In this document: in pieces, positions 1 to 6,860 of the stretch
How positions within the stretch are numbered: position 1 is the stretch's first letter
Layout of the letters: each line of letters begins with the position of its first letter
Source: an uncultured Bacteroidales bacterium
GTDB taxonomy: Bacteria > Bacteroidota > Bacteroidia > Bacteroidales > F082
Assembly: GCA_946185535.1 (NCBI GenBank)
Contig: CAMHJX010000027.1
Coordinates: 1 to 40,457 of the forward strand
DNA length: 40,457 nucleotides
Direction of reading: 5' to 3'
The notes under the pieces: generated by a model
The model's input: the letters and a program-made list of their open reading frames with translations, nothing else
What the model was told of the DNA's origin: nothing
Databases searched by the model: none
Made by a program: the position numbers and the translations under genes

Positions 1-92
1 ATCTAAAACGCGTTATTTTACCAGATTTAATCATCTAAAACGCGTTATTTTACCAAATTTAATCATCTAAAACGCGTTATTTTACCAAATTT
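1..92. repeat. Three tandem copies of a 32-bp unit
   Basis: Units begin at 1, 33 and 65; the third is cut to 28 bp. Each carries AAAACGCGTTATTTT, which holds the palindrome ACGCGT, followed by ACCAAATTTAATC. Copy 1 differs from the others by one base (CCAGATTT against CCAAATTT). The array touches the window edge, so more copies may lie to the left. There are no unique spacers of CRISPR size between units. It lies upstream of a decayed ATPase gene, so it may be an operator array, a protein-binding iteron or simple slippage product. Confidence 0.85.
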
Positions 93-239
93 TTGAGCTT
101 TTCAATGCATTATTTTCCATCATAAATCAGCGAAATGTATCTTGATTTCGACGATTCGCGATGTAATTCCTCATTTTATCACTCAAACCAAATATGCCTC
201 CGACCATATAAACCATATCCAAAATGGATAATCAGGCAT

Positions 240-350
240 AGAAATGGATGAAGTGGATGAATTTTAGAAACAAATGCTCTGCATTGGCTCCGCCGAAATC
301 CTCGATTCAGCGTAGCTAATCTTCGATTTCAACGCAGTTAAATCTTACAT
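240..350. repeat. Degenerate piece of the interspersed intergenic repeat
   Basis: This stretch contains GGCTCCGCCGAAATC, a TCGATT/AATCGA-type inverted arrangement and TTCGATTTCAACGCAGTT. These words also occur in the nested part of the interspersed repeats at 16410-16455 and 27075-27145. The rest of 93-530 holds no gene on either strand that I can support. Confidence 0.45.
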
Positions 351-408
351 AATTCTGTCACAAATCACTTTTCGGGTCATCCTTTTTATGGCTGGTATGA
401 AGTGTCCA

Positions 409-468
409 TTGAAAATTGCGCTCAGGGAACATTTTGGTCATTTGAAAATTGCGCTCAGGGAACATTTT
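409..468. repeat. Two direct copies of a 27-bp word, 33-bp period
   Basis: TTGAAAATTGCGCTCAGGGA followed by ACATTTT occurs at 409-435 and again at 442-468, separated by six bases. The pair ends about 65 bp before the start of the ATPase pseudogene and may be its former operator. The 33-bp period is about three helical turns, so both copies would face the same side of the DNA. Confidence 0.8.
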
Positions 469-532
469 TTTGATTTTTCTTGCATAATTCAAAGATTTAC
501 AGTCTTTTTGCAGAAATTTAAAAATCATAAAT

Positions 533-881
533 ATGATTGAGCATATTTTCAAGCGCAAGGCATATCAAAAAATGTTGCAATGGAAACAAGAATCACATGG
601 AGAAACGGCTCTCCTAATTGAGGGCGCGAGACGTGTAGGCAAGTCAACTCTTGTACGCCAATTTGCAAAAAATGAGTATGATTGATTTCCTGTTGTCAGA
701 CAAGACGAAAATATGCCCTATCGAAGTGAAGTCAGAAGGCTACAGCACACATCGCTCGCTTGACGAATTTTGCACGAAGTTCTCGTCACGAGTGGGCAAC
801 CGCTACCTTGTTTATACCAAAGACCTTCGCAAAGATGGCAACACTATATTAGTGCCGATATATATGGCGGGTGCGCTATGA
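533..881 (+). pseudogene. AAA+ ATPase / DUF4143 family protein, internally deleted
   Basis: Reading from ATG 533 gives 50 residues typical of the N-terminus of the ATPase/DUF4143 family, including the Walker A motif GARRVGKST, before a stop at 683-685. A different frame, open through 651-881, then gives the family's C-terminal end (IDFLLSDKTKICPIEVKSEG, then a nuclease-like tail ending in VPIYMAGAL). Family members are usually around 400 residues, so most of the ATPase core (Walker B, sensor) and the linker are missing. The join lies near 672-682 and also shifts frame. No functional product is expected. In intact form these proteins are poorly characterised, abundant and horizontally mobile in gut Bacteroidota. 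Confidence 0.85.
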
Positions 882-946
882 ATCGAACGACACATTCATG
901 TCTAAAATGACAAGAATGCCACTTAAAATCGTTTCAAAAAAATCCG

Positions 947-954
947 TATTTTTG
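947..954 (+). promoter_or_regulatory. Bacteroidota -7 promoter box for fakA
   Basis: TATTTTTG matches the TAnnTTTG consensus exactly. It lies 24 bp before the fakA ATG. I see no convincing TTTG -33 box at the expected 19-21 bp. Confidence 0.6.
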
Positions 955-978
955 CAGACTTTTTGAAAAACATTCTGC

Positions 979-2616
979 ATGCAGAAAACCACTGAACTCG
1001 ACAGCCTGACTTTCGCCGCTATGCTGCGCCAAGGCGCGGTGCAACTGGGCAGGGACAAAAAGGTCATCAACGACCTCAATGTCTTCCCCATCCCCGACGG
1101 CGACACGGGCGACAACATGCTGATGACCCTCAAGGCGGGGTGTACTGCCTTGAACGACCAACTCGGTACCCTTTCTGAACTAGCCTCAGCCGCTTCTTCG
1201 GGTATGCTGCTCGGCGCAAGAGGCAACTCTGGCGTCATACTCTCACGAATCTTCGCTGGCCTCGCCAAAGGTCTGCAAGGCGTCATCGAAGCCGACACAA
1301 AAGCCTTCGCCAATGCCATGCAATCCGCTGTGGAAGAGGCTTACAAATCCGTACCCATTCCCGTTGAAGGTACTATCATCACCGTACTGCGCGAAGGCGT
1401 GGCAGGCGCAGATAGCAGTGCCGACTTGAACCATTATTTTGAGACCTTATTGGAGGCCATGCAGGTCTCCCTTGACCATACGCCCGAACTGCTCCAAGTG
1501 CTGAAAGATGCAGGTGTGGTCGATAGCGGCGGCGCTGGACTAGTGAGCATCTTCCGAGGCATGAACGAGGCTTTGAACGGCATTATTTCAGAAGAAGAAA
1601 TCGCACCTACTTCGTCCACTACACCTACCGTAGAACTCGACAAGTTCACCGAAGACAGCACCTTGGAATTCGGCTACTGCACTGAATTCCTGCTCCGTTT
1701 GATGCGTTCAAAAGTCGACCTCGACACTTTTGACGAAAAGGTAATCTTTGACTATCTGAACCAAGTGGGAGAATCTGTCGTGGCCTTCCGCGAAGGCACC
1801 ATCGTGAAAGTGCATGTGCATACCTTCACCCCTGGTGAGATCCTTAATGAGATGCAGAAATATGGCGAGTTCCTGACCATCAAGATCGAGAACATGGCGC
1901 TGCAACACCACCAATCGACGAACCAAAACAATGCTTCGTTCAAGCTACCGCCCAAGCCTTACGGCATCGTAACCGTGGCCTCAGGCGACGGGCTCATCCA
2001 AGCCTTCCACGAGATTGGCGCGGATGAAGTGATTGCTGGTGGTCAGACGATGAACCCATCGACACAGGACTTCCTGGATGCCTTTGCCCGCATCAACGCG
2101 CAACACATCCTTGTCTTCCCCAACAACAAAAACATCAAGATGGCCGCCGACCAGGCTGCCGAACTCTATAAAGACGCTGACATCCATGTACTTCCGTCGA
2201 CCACTATTGGCGAAGGCTACTATGGTATCGGCTACATCGACCGCGACAATCCCAATGTTGATGAAATCATCGCCAGCGTCACGGAAATCATGCAATCCGT
2301 GGTGACAGGCATGGTCTCAACCGCCATCCGCGATGCCGAAGGCGACCAAGTGAGCGTCCACACGGGCGACTTTGTGGGCTACAGCGGCAAACAAATCCTT
2401 TCCGACAGTCCCGACCGTGAAACGGCCACCAAAGCCCTCATCGAGCGCCTTGGTGCCGCTTCGCGTGATGTGATGCTGGTATTCTATGGCGAGGATGTCA
2501 CTTCAGAAGAAGCGGAACGCCTCGTCGCCGACCTGCAAGCCCAATACAAGAACCTTGAAATTATGTTGAACAACGGCGCACAGCCGGTTTACGATTATAT
2601 AATTGTTTGTATATGA
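979..2616 (+). CDS. fakA: Fatty acid kinase FakA (DAK2/DhaL-domain, YloV type)
   Basis: 545 aa. It is the ATP-dependent kinase that phosphorylates a fatty acid held by a FakB (DegV) protein, giving acyl-phosphate for phospholipid synthesis in the cytoplasm. The N-terminal DhaL nucleotide-binding domain (about 1-200) carries NVFPIPDGDTGDNM at residues 34-47, the Mg-ADP site, and GARGNSG at 79-85. The remainder matches the FakA middle and C-terminal domains and ends in the family-typical QPVYDYIIVCI. The length fits the family (about 550). The first gene downstream encodes a DegV/FakB protein, the known partner, and plsX lies two genes further on, which strongly supports this role over a dihydroxyacetone kinase subunit. 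The start follows a TATTTTTG -7 box by 24 bp. Confidence 0.9.
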   Translation: MQKTTELDSLTFAAMLRQGAVQLGRDKKVINDLNVFPIPDGDTGDNMLMTLKAGCTALNDQLGTLSELASAASSGMLLGARGNSGVILSRIFAGLAKGLQGVIEADTKAFANAMQSAVEEAYKSVPIPVEGTIITVLREGVAGADSSADLNHYFETLLEAMQVSLDHTPELLQVLKDAGVVDSGGAGLVSIFRGMNEALNGIISEEEIAPTSSTTPTVELDKFTEDSTLEFGYCTEFLLRLMRSKVDLDTFDEKVIFDYLNQVGESVVAFREGTIVKVHVHTFTPGEILNEMQKYGEFLTIKIENMALQHHQSTNQNNASFKLPPKPYGIVTVASGDGLIQAFHEIGADEVIAGGQTMNPSTQDFLDAFARINAQHILVFPNNKNIKMAADQAAELYKDADIHVLPSTTIGEGYYGIGYIDRDNPNVDEIIASVTEIMQSVVTGMVSTAIRDAEGDQVSVHTGDFVGYSGKQILSDSPDRETATKALIERLGAASRDVMLVFYGEDVTSEEAERLVADLQAQYKNLEIMLNNGAQPVYDYIIVCI

Positions 2617-2625
2617 ACATCTTGA

Positions 2626-2700
2626 CACAAGACTGCGAGACTACGAGACTGCGAGACGGGCAATGTCCCGAAGTCCCGTGTCTCGAAGTCCCGAAGTCAA
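2626..2700. repeat. Low-complexity mini-repeat in the fakA-fakB gap
   Basis: The words GACTGCGAGACTACGAGACT and CCCGAAGTCCCG are repeated with variation, and GAGACGGGC / GTCCCGTGTCTC can pair. The upstream in-frame extension of the next gene runs through this repeat, which is why I reject the longer start. Confidence 0.6.
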
Positions 2701-2716
2701 AACAAAACCCCATACC

Positions 2717-3586
2717 ATGTTGACATTTTTTTCCGACACCGATTGCGACATCACTCCCAAGGAGTGTGCCGAGTATGGCATCAAACTCATCAGCATGCCT
2801 TACACTGTGGGTGAACAAGTGATTTACCCCTATATCGACTTCCAGGAATTCGACTTCCACAAGTTCTACGATATGCTCCGCGCAGGCACCATGCCGACCA
2901 CCAGCGCCATGAGCGAAGAGGCTTATATCCAATATTTTGAGCCTGAATTTGCTGCTGGCAACGACATCCTTTATGTGCATTTCTCTTCGGGCACCTCCAA
3001 CACCTTCACCATCATGAGACAGGCCTTGGAGAAACTGAAGCAAAAGTACCCCGAACGCAAGTTCTATGAAATAGACACACTGGGTATTACTGCGCTGTCA
3101 TACAATGTGGTACTCGAAGCCGCTGAATTGTACAAAGCGGGCAAGACTGCAGAGGAAATCGTGGAATGGGCCAAGGTGGAAGTGCCGAAGTTCCCGATGT
3201 ACTTCTTCGCCGACGACCTGAAGTTCTTCCGTCGTAGCGGCCGTGTGAGCGGTCTGGCGGCCACCATGGGCGGCTTCATTGGCATCCGTCCCATCATCTA
3301 CCTCGACAACGAAGGCAAGATGATCTCCATCGGCAAAGAGACGGGACGCGCCAAGGCCATCGCCCGTCTGGTGAAGTTTGTCGAAGAGCTGGGCGAAGAC
3401 GTGAAAGCCCACCGAGTGGTCATCGGTCACTCGGATGCTCTCGACATCGCCACCGAGGCCGAACGCCAACTGAAAGAGAAGTTTGGCGACGACCTGAACG
3501 TCATCATCACCCCCGTCAACCCGACCATCGGGAGCCACTGCGGCCCCAACGCCATCGGCATCTGCTTCCATGCGAAACATCGCTAA
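2717..3586 (+). CDS. fakB: DegV family fatty-acid-binding protein (FakB-like)
   Basis: 289 aa from ATG 2717. An upstream in-frame start exists at 2603, but it lies inside fakA and its extension translates low-complexity repeat, so it is unlikely. DegV proteins bind one fatty acid in a buried tunnel and present it to FakA for phosphorylation. The protein opens with the family strand FFSDTDCDI (usually a D-S-x-x-D lead). It has PTTSAMSEEAY near residue 60 (the P-x-TSQPS equivalent), HFSSGTSNTF (the SSGxSGT loop), DDLKFFRRSGRVSG (the DLxxLxKGGR segment) and a C-terminal GSHCGPNAIG glycine-rich loop. The SSGTSNT loop differs slightly from the usual SGxSGT. Adjacency to fakA makes a dedicated FakAB pair likely; the preferred chain type cannot be read from the sequence. 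Confidence 0.88.
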   Translation: MLTFFSDTDCDITPKECAEYGIKLISMPYTVGEQVIYPYIDFQEFDFHKFYDMLRAGTMPTTSAMSEEAYIQYFEPEFAAGNDILYVHFSSGTSNTFTIMRQALEKLKQKYPERKFYEIDTLGITALSYNVVLEAAELYKAGKTAEEIVEWAKVEVPKFPMYFFADDLKFFRRSGRVSGLAATMGGFIGIRPIIYLDNEGKMISIGKETGRAKAIARLVKFVEELGEDVKAHRVVIGHSDALDIATEAERQLKEKFGDDLNVIITPVNPTIGSHCGPNAIGICFHAKHR

Positions 3587-3589
3587 TAA

Positions 3590-3735
3590 AAGCTAAGGTC
3601 CCTGAGCCCGTGGTCCCTGAGGCTACTCGAAGGGCCGAAGGGCCGACTTGAATTGACGGCGTTTCGATACTTCGACAAGCTCAGTACTCAACGACCTGCT
3701 TTAACTGAACCACTTCAAACTGAACCACTTCAATG
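3590..3735. repeat. Mini-repeat tract between fakB and the GNAT gene
   Basis: Three families of short repeats follow each other: GGTCCCTGAG twice (3598-3640), GGGCCGAAGGGCCGA (about 3642-3656), then CTTCGACAAGCTCAGT (3670-3685), an intergenic word common in Bacteroidota genomes. TGAACCACTTCAAAC is then repeated at 3706-3720 and 3721-3735, so the second copy runs over the start codon of the next gene. Confidence 0.65.
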
Positions 3736-4848
3736 ATTACTGTCGAACAAGTACAGACAAAAAAACAACAGAAGGAATTCCTCGACTTTCCTTTGAAGCT
3801 CTACAAGGGCAATCCCTACTACACGCCGCCTTTGTACATGGATGAGAAGAAGATCTTCCGCAAGGACTTCGTTTACAATGACATGTGCGACTCCATCCAT
3901 TTCAACGCCTACAAGGACGGCAAGATGGCGGGACGCATCTCAGGCATTGTGCAACGAGCCGCCAACGAAAAGACCGGCAAGAAACAAGTGCGTTTTACCC
4001 ATTTCGATGTTATTGAAGATGAGGAAATCGCGCGTGAACTTTTCAAAGCCATTGAGGCTTGGGCCATCGAGAAAGGCATGAACGAGGTCGTGGGGCCCCT
4101 GAGCTATTCCGACCTTGAACGCGAAGGATTGCTCATTGACGGTTTCGACTATCCCGCCACCTTTGAGGAGACTTATAACTATCCTTATTATCAAACCTTT
4201 ATCGAGAGTCTTGGTTATCAAAAAGAGGTGGACTGGACGGGTAGTCGACTGCGCATCCCTAAGGATTACGATGGCGAGGTCGACAAGCTGGCCAAATTCG
4301 TGATGAAACGCTACAACCTGCATCTCGGACCGGCACGCAACACCAATGATTTCCTCCAGAAATACGCTGACGGCATCTTCGAGCTGCTCGACAAGTCCTA
4401 TGAACTGCTTTACGGCACCGTGCCTTTCACCGAGGGCATGAAAAAGATGATGATTGACAATTTCAAGCTTGTCATCGACATCAGATATGTGGCTGCCATC
4501 CTCGATGAGAATGACAAGATGGTCTGCTTCGGCCTAGCCTTCCCTGCCATTGCGGACGCGGTGCGTCCATCGGGCGGCAGACTGACTCCAACTACCTTGA
4601 TCCGGCTGCTCAAAGCCTTGAAGAAGCCTGATGTCATCGACCTCTGCCTCATCGGTGTCGACCCCGAATGGCTCAACCGCGGCGTGAGCATCATCATTTC
4701 CGCCGAGATGATGAAGATGCTCAAAAACGTCAAGTACGCCGAGACCAACATGAACCTTGAAGACAACTACGCGATACAAAACCAGTGGAAACGCTTTGAT
4801 GAAGAGAAGATTAAGCGTCACCGTTGTTATATTAAAAAGTTAGTTTAG
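3733..4848 (+). CDS. GNAT-like N-acyltransferase superfamily protein, YghO-like
   Basis: 371 aa, soluble, no signal peptide. The pattern is that of large two-lobe acyl-CoA N-acyltransferase-fold proteins: an N-terminal half with YKGNPYYTPPLYMDEK, then GPLSYSDLEREGLLIDGFDY at about residues 128-147, the most conserved block of this family, followed by a NYPYYQTFIESLGY segment typical of E. coli YghO relatives. The second half (about 200-371) carries LCLIGVDPEWLNRGV, which resembles the acetyl-CoA-binding turn. The substrate is unknown. Its place between fakB and plsX suggests acyl-phosphate, acyl-ACP or a lipid amine as substrate, but this is inference from context only. The start ATG sits at the end of a 15-bp tandem repeat. 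Confidence 0.7.
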   Translation: MITVEQVQTKKQQKEFLDFPLKLYKGNPYYTPPLYMDEKKIFRKDFVYNDMCDSIHFNAYKDGKMAGRISGIVQRAANEKTGKKQVRFTHFDVIEDEEIARELFKAIEAWAIEKGMNEVVGPLSYSDLEREGLLIDGFDYPATFEETYNYPYYQTFIESLGYQKEVDWTGSRLRIPKDYDGEVDKLAKFVMKRYNLHLGPARNTNDFLQKYADGIFELLDKSYELLYGTVPFTEGMKKMMIDNFKLVIDIRYVAAILDENDKMVCFGLAFPAIADAVRPSGGRLTPTTLIRLLKALKKPDVIDLCLIGVDPEWLNRGVSIIISAEMMKMLKNVKYAETNMNLEDNYAIQNQWKRFDEEKIKRHRCYIKKLV

Positions 4849-4856
4849 GGCTCCTA

Positions 4857-4950
4857 GCCGCTGGCTACTGGCTACTGGCAGCTCCAACAAAAGTGGATGA
4901 AATTCCTTTTCATAAAGCTGCCAGAGGCCAGAAGCCAAGAGCCAGAGGCC
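4857..4950. repeat. Inverted mini-repeat upstream of plsX
   Basis: CTGGCTACTGGCTACTGGCA in the left arm (4857-4883) is answered by GCCAGAGGCCAGAAGCCAAG with flanking bases in the right arm (4916-4950), each arm being itself a tandem of a CTGGCTA/AGCCAGA-like hexamer. Transcribed, it would fold into a long imperfect hairpin between the GNAT gene and plsX. An upstream in-frame start for plsX at 4893 reads through this repeat and is rejected. Confidence 0.65.
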
Positions 4951-4967
4951 ATAATAAGAATACAACA

Positions 4968-5987
4968 ATGATCAAAATCCTAATAGACTGTTTCGGGGGC
5001 GACCACAGCCCCGAGGCCAACGTGGACGGCGCCTTGGCAGCCATGGAAAAAATGCCCGACCTGTATCTCATCCTTACGGGTGATGAGACCATCCTTCAAA
5101 ACTATCTGAAAGGCAAAATCTATGACAGTTCGCGTCTCGAGATTGTCCACGCACCCGAGGTCATTGGCTGCGAGGAACGTCCCATCGACGTCATCCGACT
5201 GAAAAAGGAAAGCTCGATGATCAAGGCAGTGAGGATGTTGCGTGACAACGACGACATCAACGCGATGGTGAGCACGGGTTCCACGGGTGCCCTCGTGGCC
5301 GCCGCCTTGACGCGCATCGGGCGCGTGAAAGGGGTCATCCGTCCCGCCTTCTGTCCTCTCCTACCCACAATGGACGGTGGCATTGTCGGCATCTGCGACA
5401 GCGGTGCCAACGTGGAGGTCACACCCGAGCATCTGCGACAATTTGCCATCATGTCGAGCCTATACATGAAGTACGTCTACAACATTGAGAATCCGCGCAT
5501 TGCACTGCTCAACGTGGGAAAAGAAGCAGAAAAAGGCGATGAAATCCGACAAAAGGCACACATTTTGTTAAGTGAGACCCCGGAAATCCATTTTGTGGGC
5601 AACATGGAGAGCCGCGATTTGCTGTCGGGCAACTACGATGTGGTGGTTTGCGACGGTTTCTCGGGCAATGTGCTGGTGAAGACTACGGAAGGTACGGCCT
5701 TGGAGTTGCTGAAGAAGTTGAAGAAGGACATTTATTCGAGACCTCTCTACAAGCTCGGTGCCCTACTGATGAAGAAGATGTTTATGGAGGAGAAAGAGTT
5801 CATGAACTACCAGAACTACGGCGGCAGTGTACTGCTCGGCACCTCGAAGACAGTCGTGAAAGGCCACGGATCCAGCAAAGCGACGGCTGTGGAGAAATGC
5901 ATCGAACAAGCCTACAAAATGGAAGTCAGTTCATTGTCATCCAAAATGGAAGAGATTATTATGAAGTATGAACACTATGAGTATTGA
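4968..5987 (+). CDS. plsX: Phosphate acyltransferase PlsX
   Basis: 339 aa from ATG 4968; the longer frame from 4893 only adds repeat-derived residues. PlsX converts acyl-ACP and phosphate to acyl-phosphate, the donor for PlsY, at the inner face of the membrane. Conserved blocks are visible in order: IDCFGGDHSPEA at the N-terminus (family DAMGGDxxP; the C-F pair is unusual), KKESSMIKAVRML, VSTGSTGALVAAAL, the LPTMDGG segment, CDSGANVEVTPEHLRQFAIM, ALLNVGKEAEKG, VGNMESRDLLSG, VVVCDGFSGNVLVKTTEG, GGSVLLGTSKTVVKGHGSS. The length is normal. It is not next to rpmF or fabH as in many bacteria; instead it shares the locus with FakAB, which makes the same product from free fatty acids, and with an acyl carrier protein 74 bp downstream. 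Confidence 0.95.
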   Translation: MIKILIDCFGGDHSPEANVDGALAAMEKMPDLYLILTGDETILQNYLKGKIYDSSRLEIVHAPEVIGCEERPIDVIRLKKESSMIKAVRMLRDNDDINAMVSTGSTGALVAAALTRIGRVKGVIRPAFCPLLPTMDGGIVGICDSGANVEVTPEHLRQFAIMSSLYMKYVYNIENPRIALLNVGKEAEKGDEIRQKAHILLSETPEIHFVGNMESRDLLSGNYDVVVCDGFSGNVLVKTTEGTALELLKKLKKDIYSRPLYKLGALLMKKMFMEEKEFMNYQNYGGSVLLGTSKTVVKGHGSSKATAVEKCIEQAYKMEVSSLSSKMEEIIMKYEHYEY

Positions 5988-6061
5988 ATGTGGAATGCTG
6001 AATGCGGAATTATTGAATTTTGAATCTTAAATATTGAATCATAAATAATCAAACTAACGAT

Positions 6062-6289
6062 ATGTACGAAATTGTAAAAACCACCTTAGCGCGTCAGTTG
6101 CGCATCGACCCGGAACGAGTCACGCTTGACGCCCAAATCAAACGAGACCTCGGAGCCGATTCCGTCGACATACTCCAACTGCTCATGCGTCTTGAAGACG
6201 ACTATGGCATCACCATCCCCGACCAGGCCTTGGCCAAATTTGAAACCGTTAACGATGTAGTCACCTATTTAGACAATCTCAAGAAATGA
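6062..6289 (+). CDS. acpP: Acyl carrier protein
   Basis: 75 aa, acidic, four-helix ACP pattern. The phosphopantetheine attachment site is Ser34 in GADSVD (canonical D-S-L is D-S-V here). Upstream helix I and downstream helix II (ILQLLMRLEDDYGITIPD) fit ACPs well. The stop overlaps the start of the next gene by four bases (ATGA), implying translational coupling with the LolA-like gene. It could be the housekeeping ACP or a specialised one; ACP-LolA pairs also occur in aryl polyene clusters, but no ketosynthase or other pathway gene is here. The 74-bp gap after plsX is AT-rich with repeated TTGAAT words. Confidence 0.9.
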   Translation: MYEIVKTTLARQLRIDPERVTLDAQIKRDLGADSVDILQLLMRLEDDYGITIPDQALAKFETVNDVVTYLDNLKK

Positions 6290-6810
6290 AACACCTTACA
6301 TTGATTATCATTGCGGTATTGTTTTCCATAACCGCATTTGCACAACAGACTTTTGACACCGAATTCACTCAAACCAAAATGATGAAAGTGTCGGGCAAGA
6401 CCACCAACAAAACAGGTCACATCCTCTTTGACGGCAACGACCAACTCCAAATGACATACAGCGATCCAGAAGGTGATTATTTCATCATCGAAGGTAACAA
6501 GGTGAAGATCAACATGGACGGCAAGAAAGCCGAACTCGATGCCAACAAGGTCAAGATGGTTGGGCTACAACGTTCCACCTTGCTGAACTGCCTTTCCGGC
6601 AACTGGGAACAGGCCGCTGCCGACAACAACGCCGAGACCACTGTCACCGAGGACAAAGGCCTGAAAACCATCTCCATCAATGCCAAAGGCAAAGTGCCGA
6701 AAGGCGGTTACAAATCGGTAGAACTGACTTATCGCATTTCCGATGGTAAAATGGTCAAGATGGTGCTGGAAGAAGCCATCGGCATCATCAACACCTACGA
6801 AATCAAGTGA
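6286..6810 (+). CDS. LolA-like outer-membrane lipoprotein carrier
   Basis: 174 aa with a cleavable signal peptide (MKHLTLIIIAVLFSITAFAQ). The mature part has the LolA/LolB half-barrel pattern: an N-terminal amphipathic strand FDTEFTQTKMMKVSGKTT (LolA F-x-Q-x-K-x-x), then GHILFDGNDQLQMTYSDPEGDYFIIEGNKVKI, which resembles the LolA W/Y-x-P-x-x-x-x-I-x-D-G block. A periplasmic role in carrying lipoproteins or other acyl chains is expected. It is coupled to the ACP gene by a 4-bp overlap and ends the cluster just before a terminator. Whether it is the main LolA of the cell or a lipid-specific paralogue cannot be decided here. Confidence 0.75.
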   Translation: MKHLTLIIIAVLFSITAFAQQTFDTEFTQTKMMKVSGKTTNKTGHILFDGNDQLQMTYSDPEGDYFIIEGNKVKINMDGKKAELDANKVKMVGLQRSTLLNCLSGNWEQAAADNNAETTVTEDKGLKTISINAKGKVPKGGYKSVELTYRISDGKMVKMVLEEAIGIINTYEIK

Positions 6811-6829
6811 GTAAATCACTATACAATTG

Positions 6830-6860
6830 AAAAGCGCACCTCGTTGAGATGCGCTTTTTT
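6830..6860. terminator. Bidirectional intrinsic terminator
   Basis: AAAAGCGCA (6830-6838) pairs with TGCGCTTTT (6850-6858), with an inner CTC/GAG pair around a short loop, followed by T residues to 6860 on the + strand; the complementary A-run gives a U-tract on the - strand. It separates the convergent LolA-like and NagZ-fusion genes and overlaps the stop of the latter. Confidence 0.85.

Noticed and set aside
1-92. CRISPR array
   Set aside because: The 32-bp units are directly adjacent with no unique spacers, and no cas gene is in the window.
2603-2716. Longer N-terminus of the DegV/FakB protein
   Set aside because: It overlaps fakA and translates a low-complexity repeat; family proteins start at the FFSD strand, which follows ATG 2717.
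4893-4967. Longer N-terminus of PlsX
   Set aside because: The extra residues come from an inverted mini-repeat; PlsX begins at the MIKILIDCFGGD strand.
6062-6810. Aryl polyene or flexirubin gene cluster suggested by the ACP-LolA pair
   Set aside because: No ketosynthase, dehydratase, ammonia-lyase or acyltransferase of such a pathway is present nearby; the neighbours are PlsX and FakAB.
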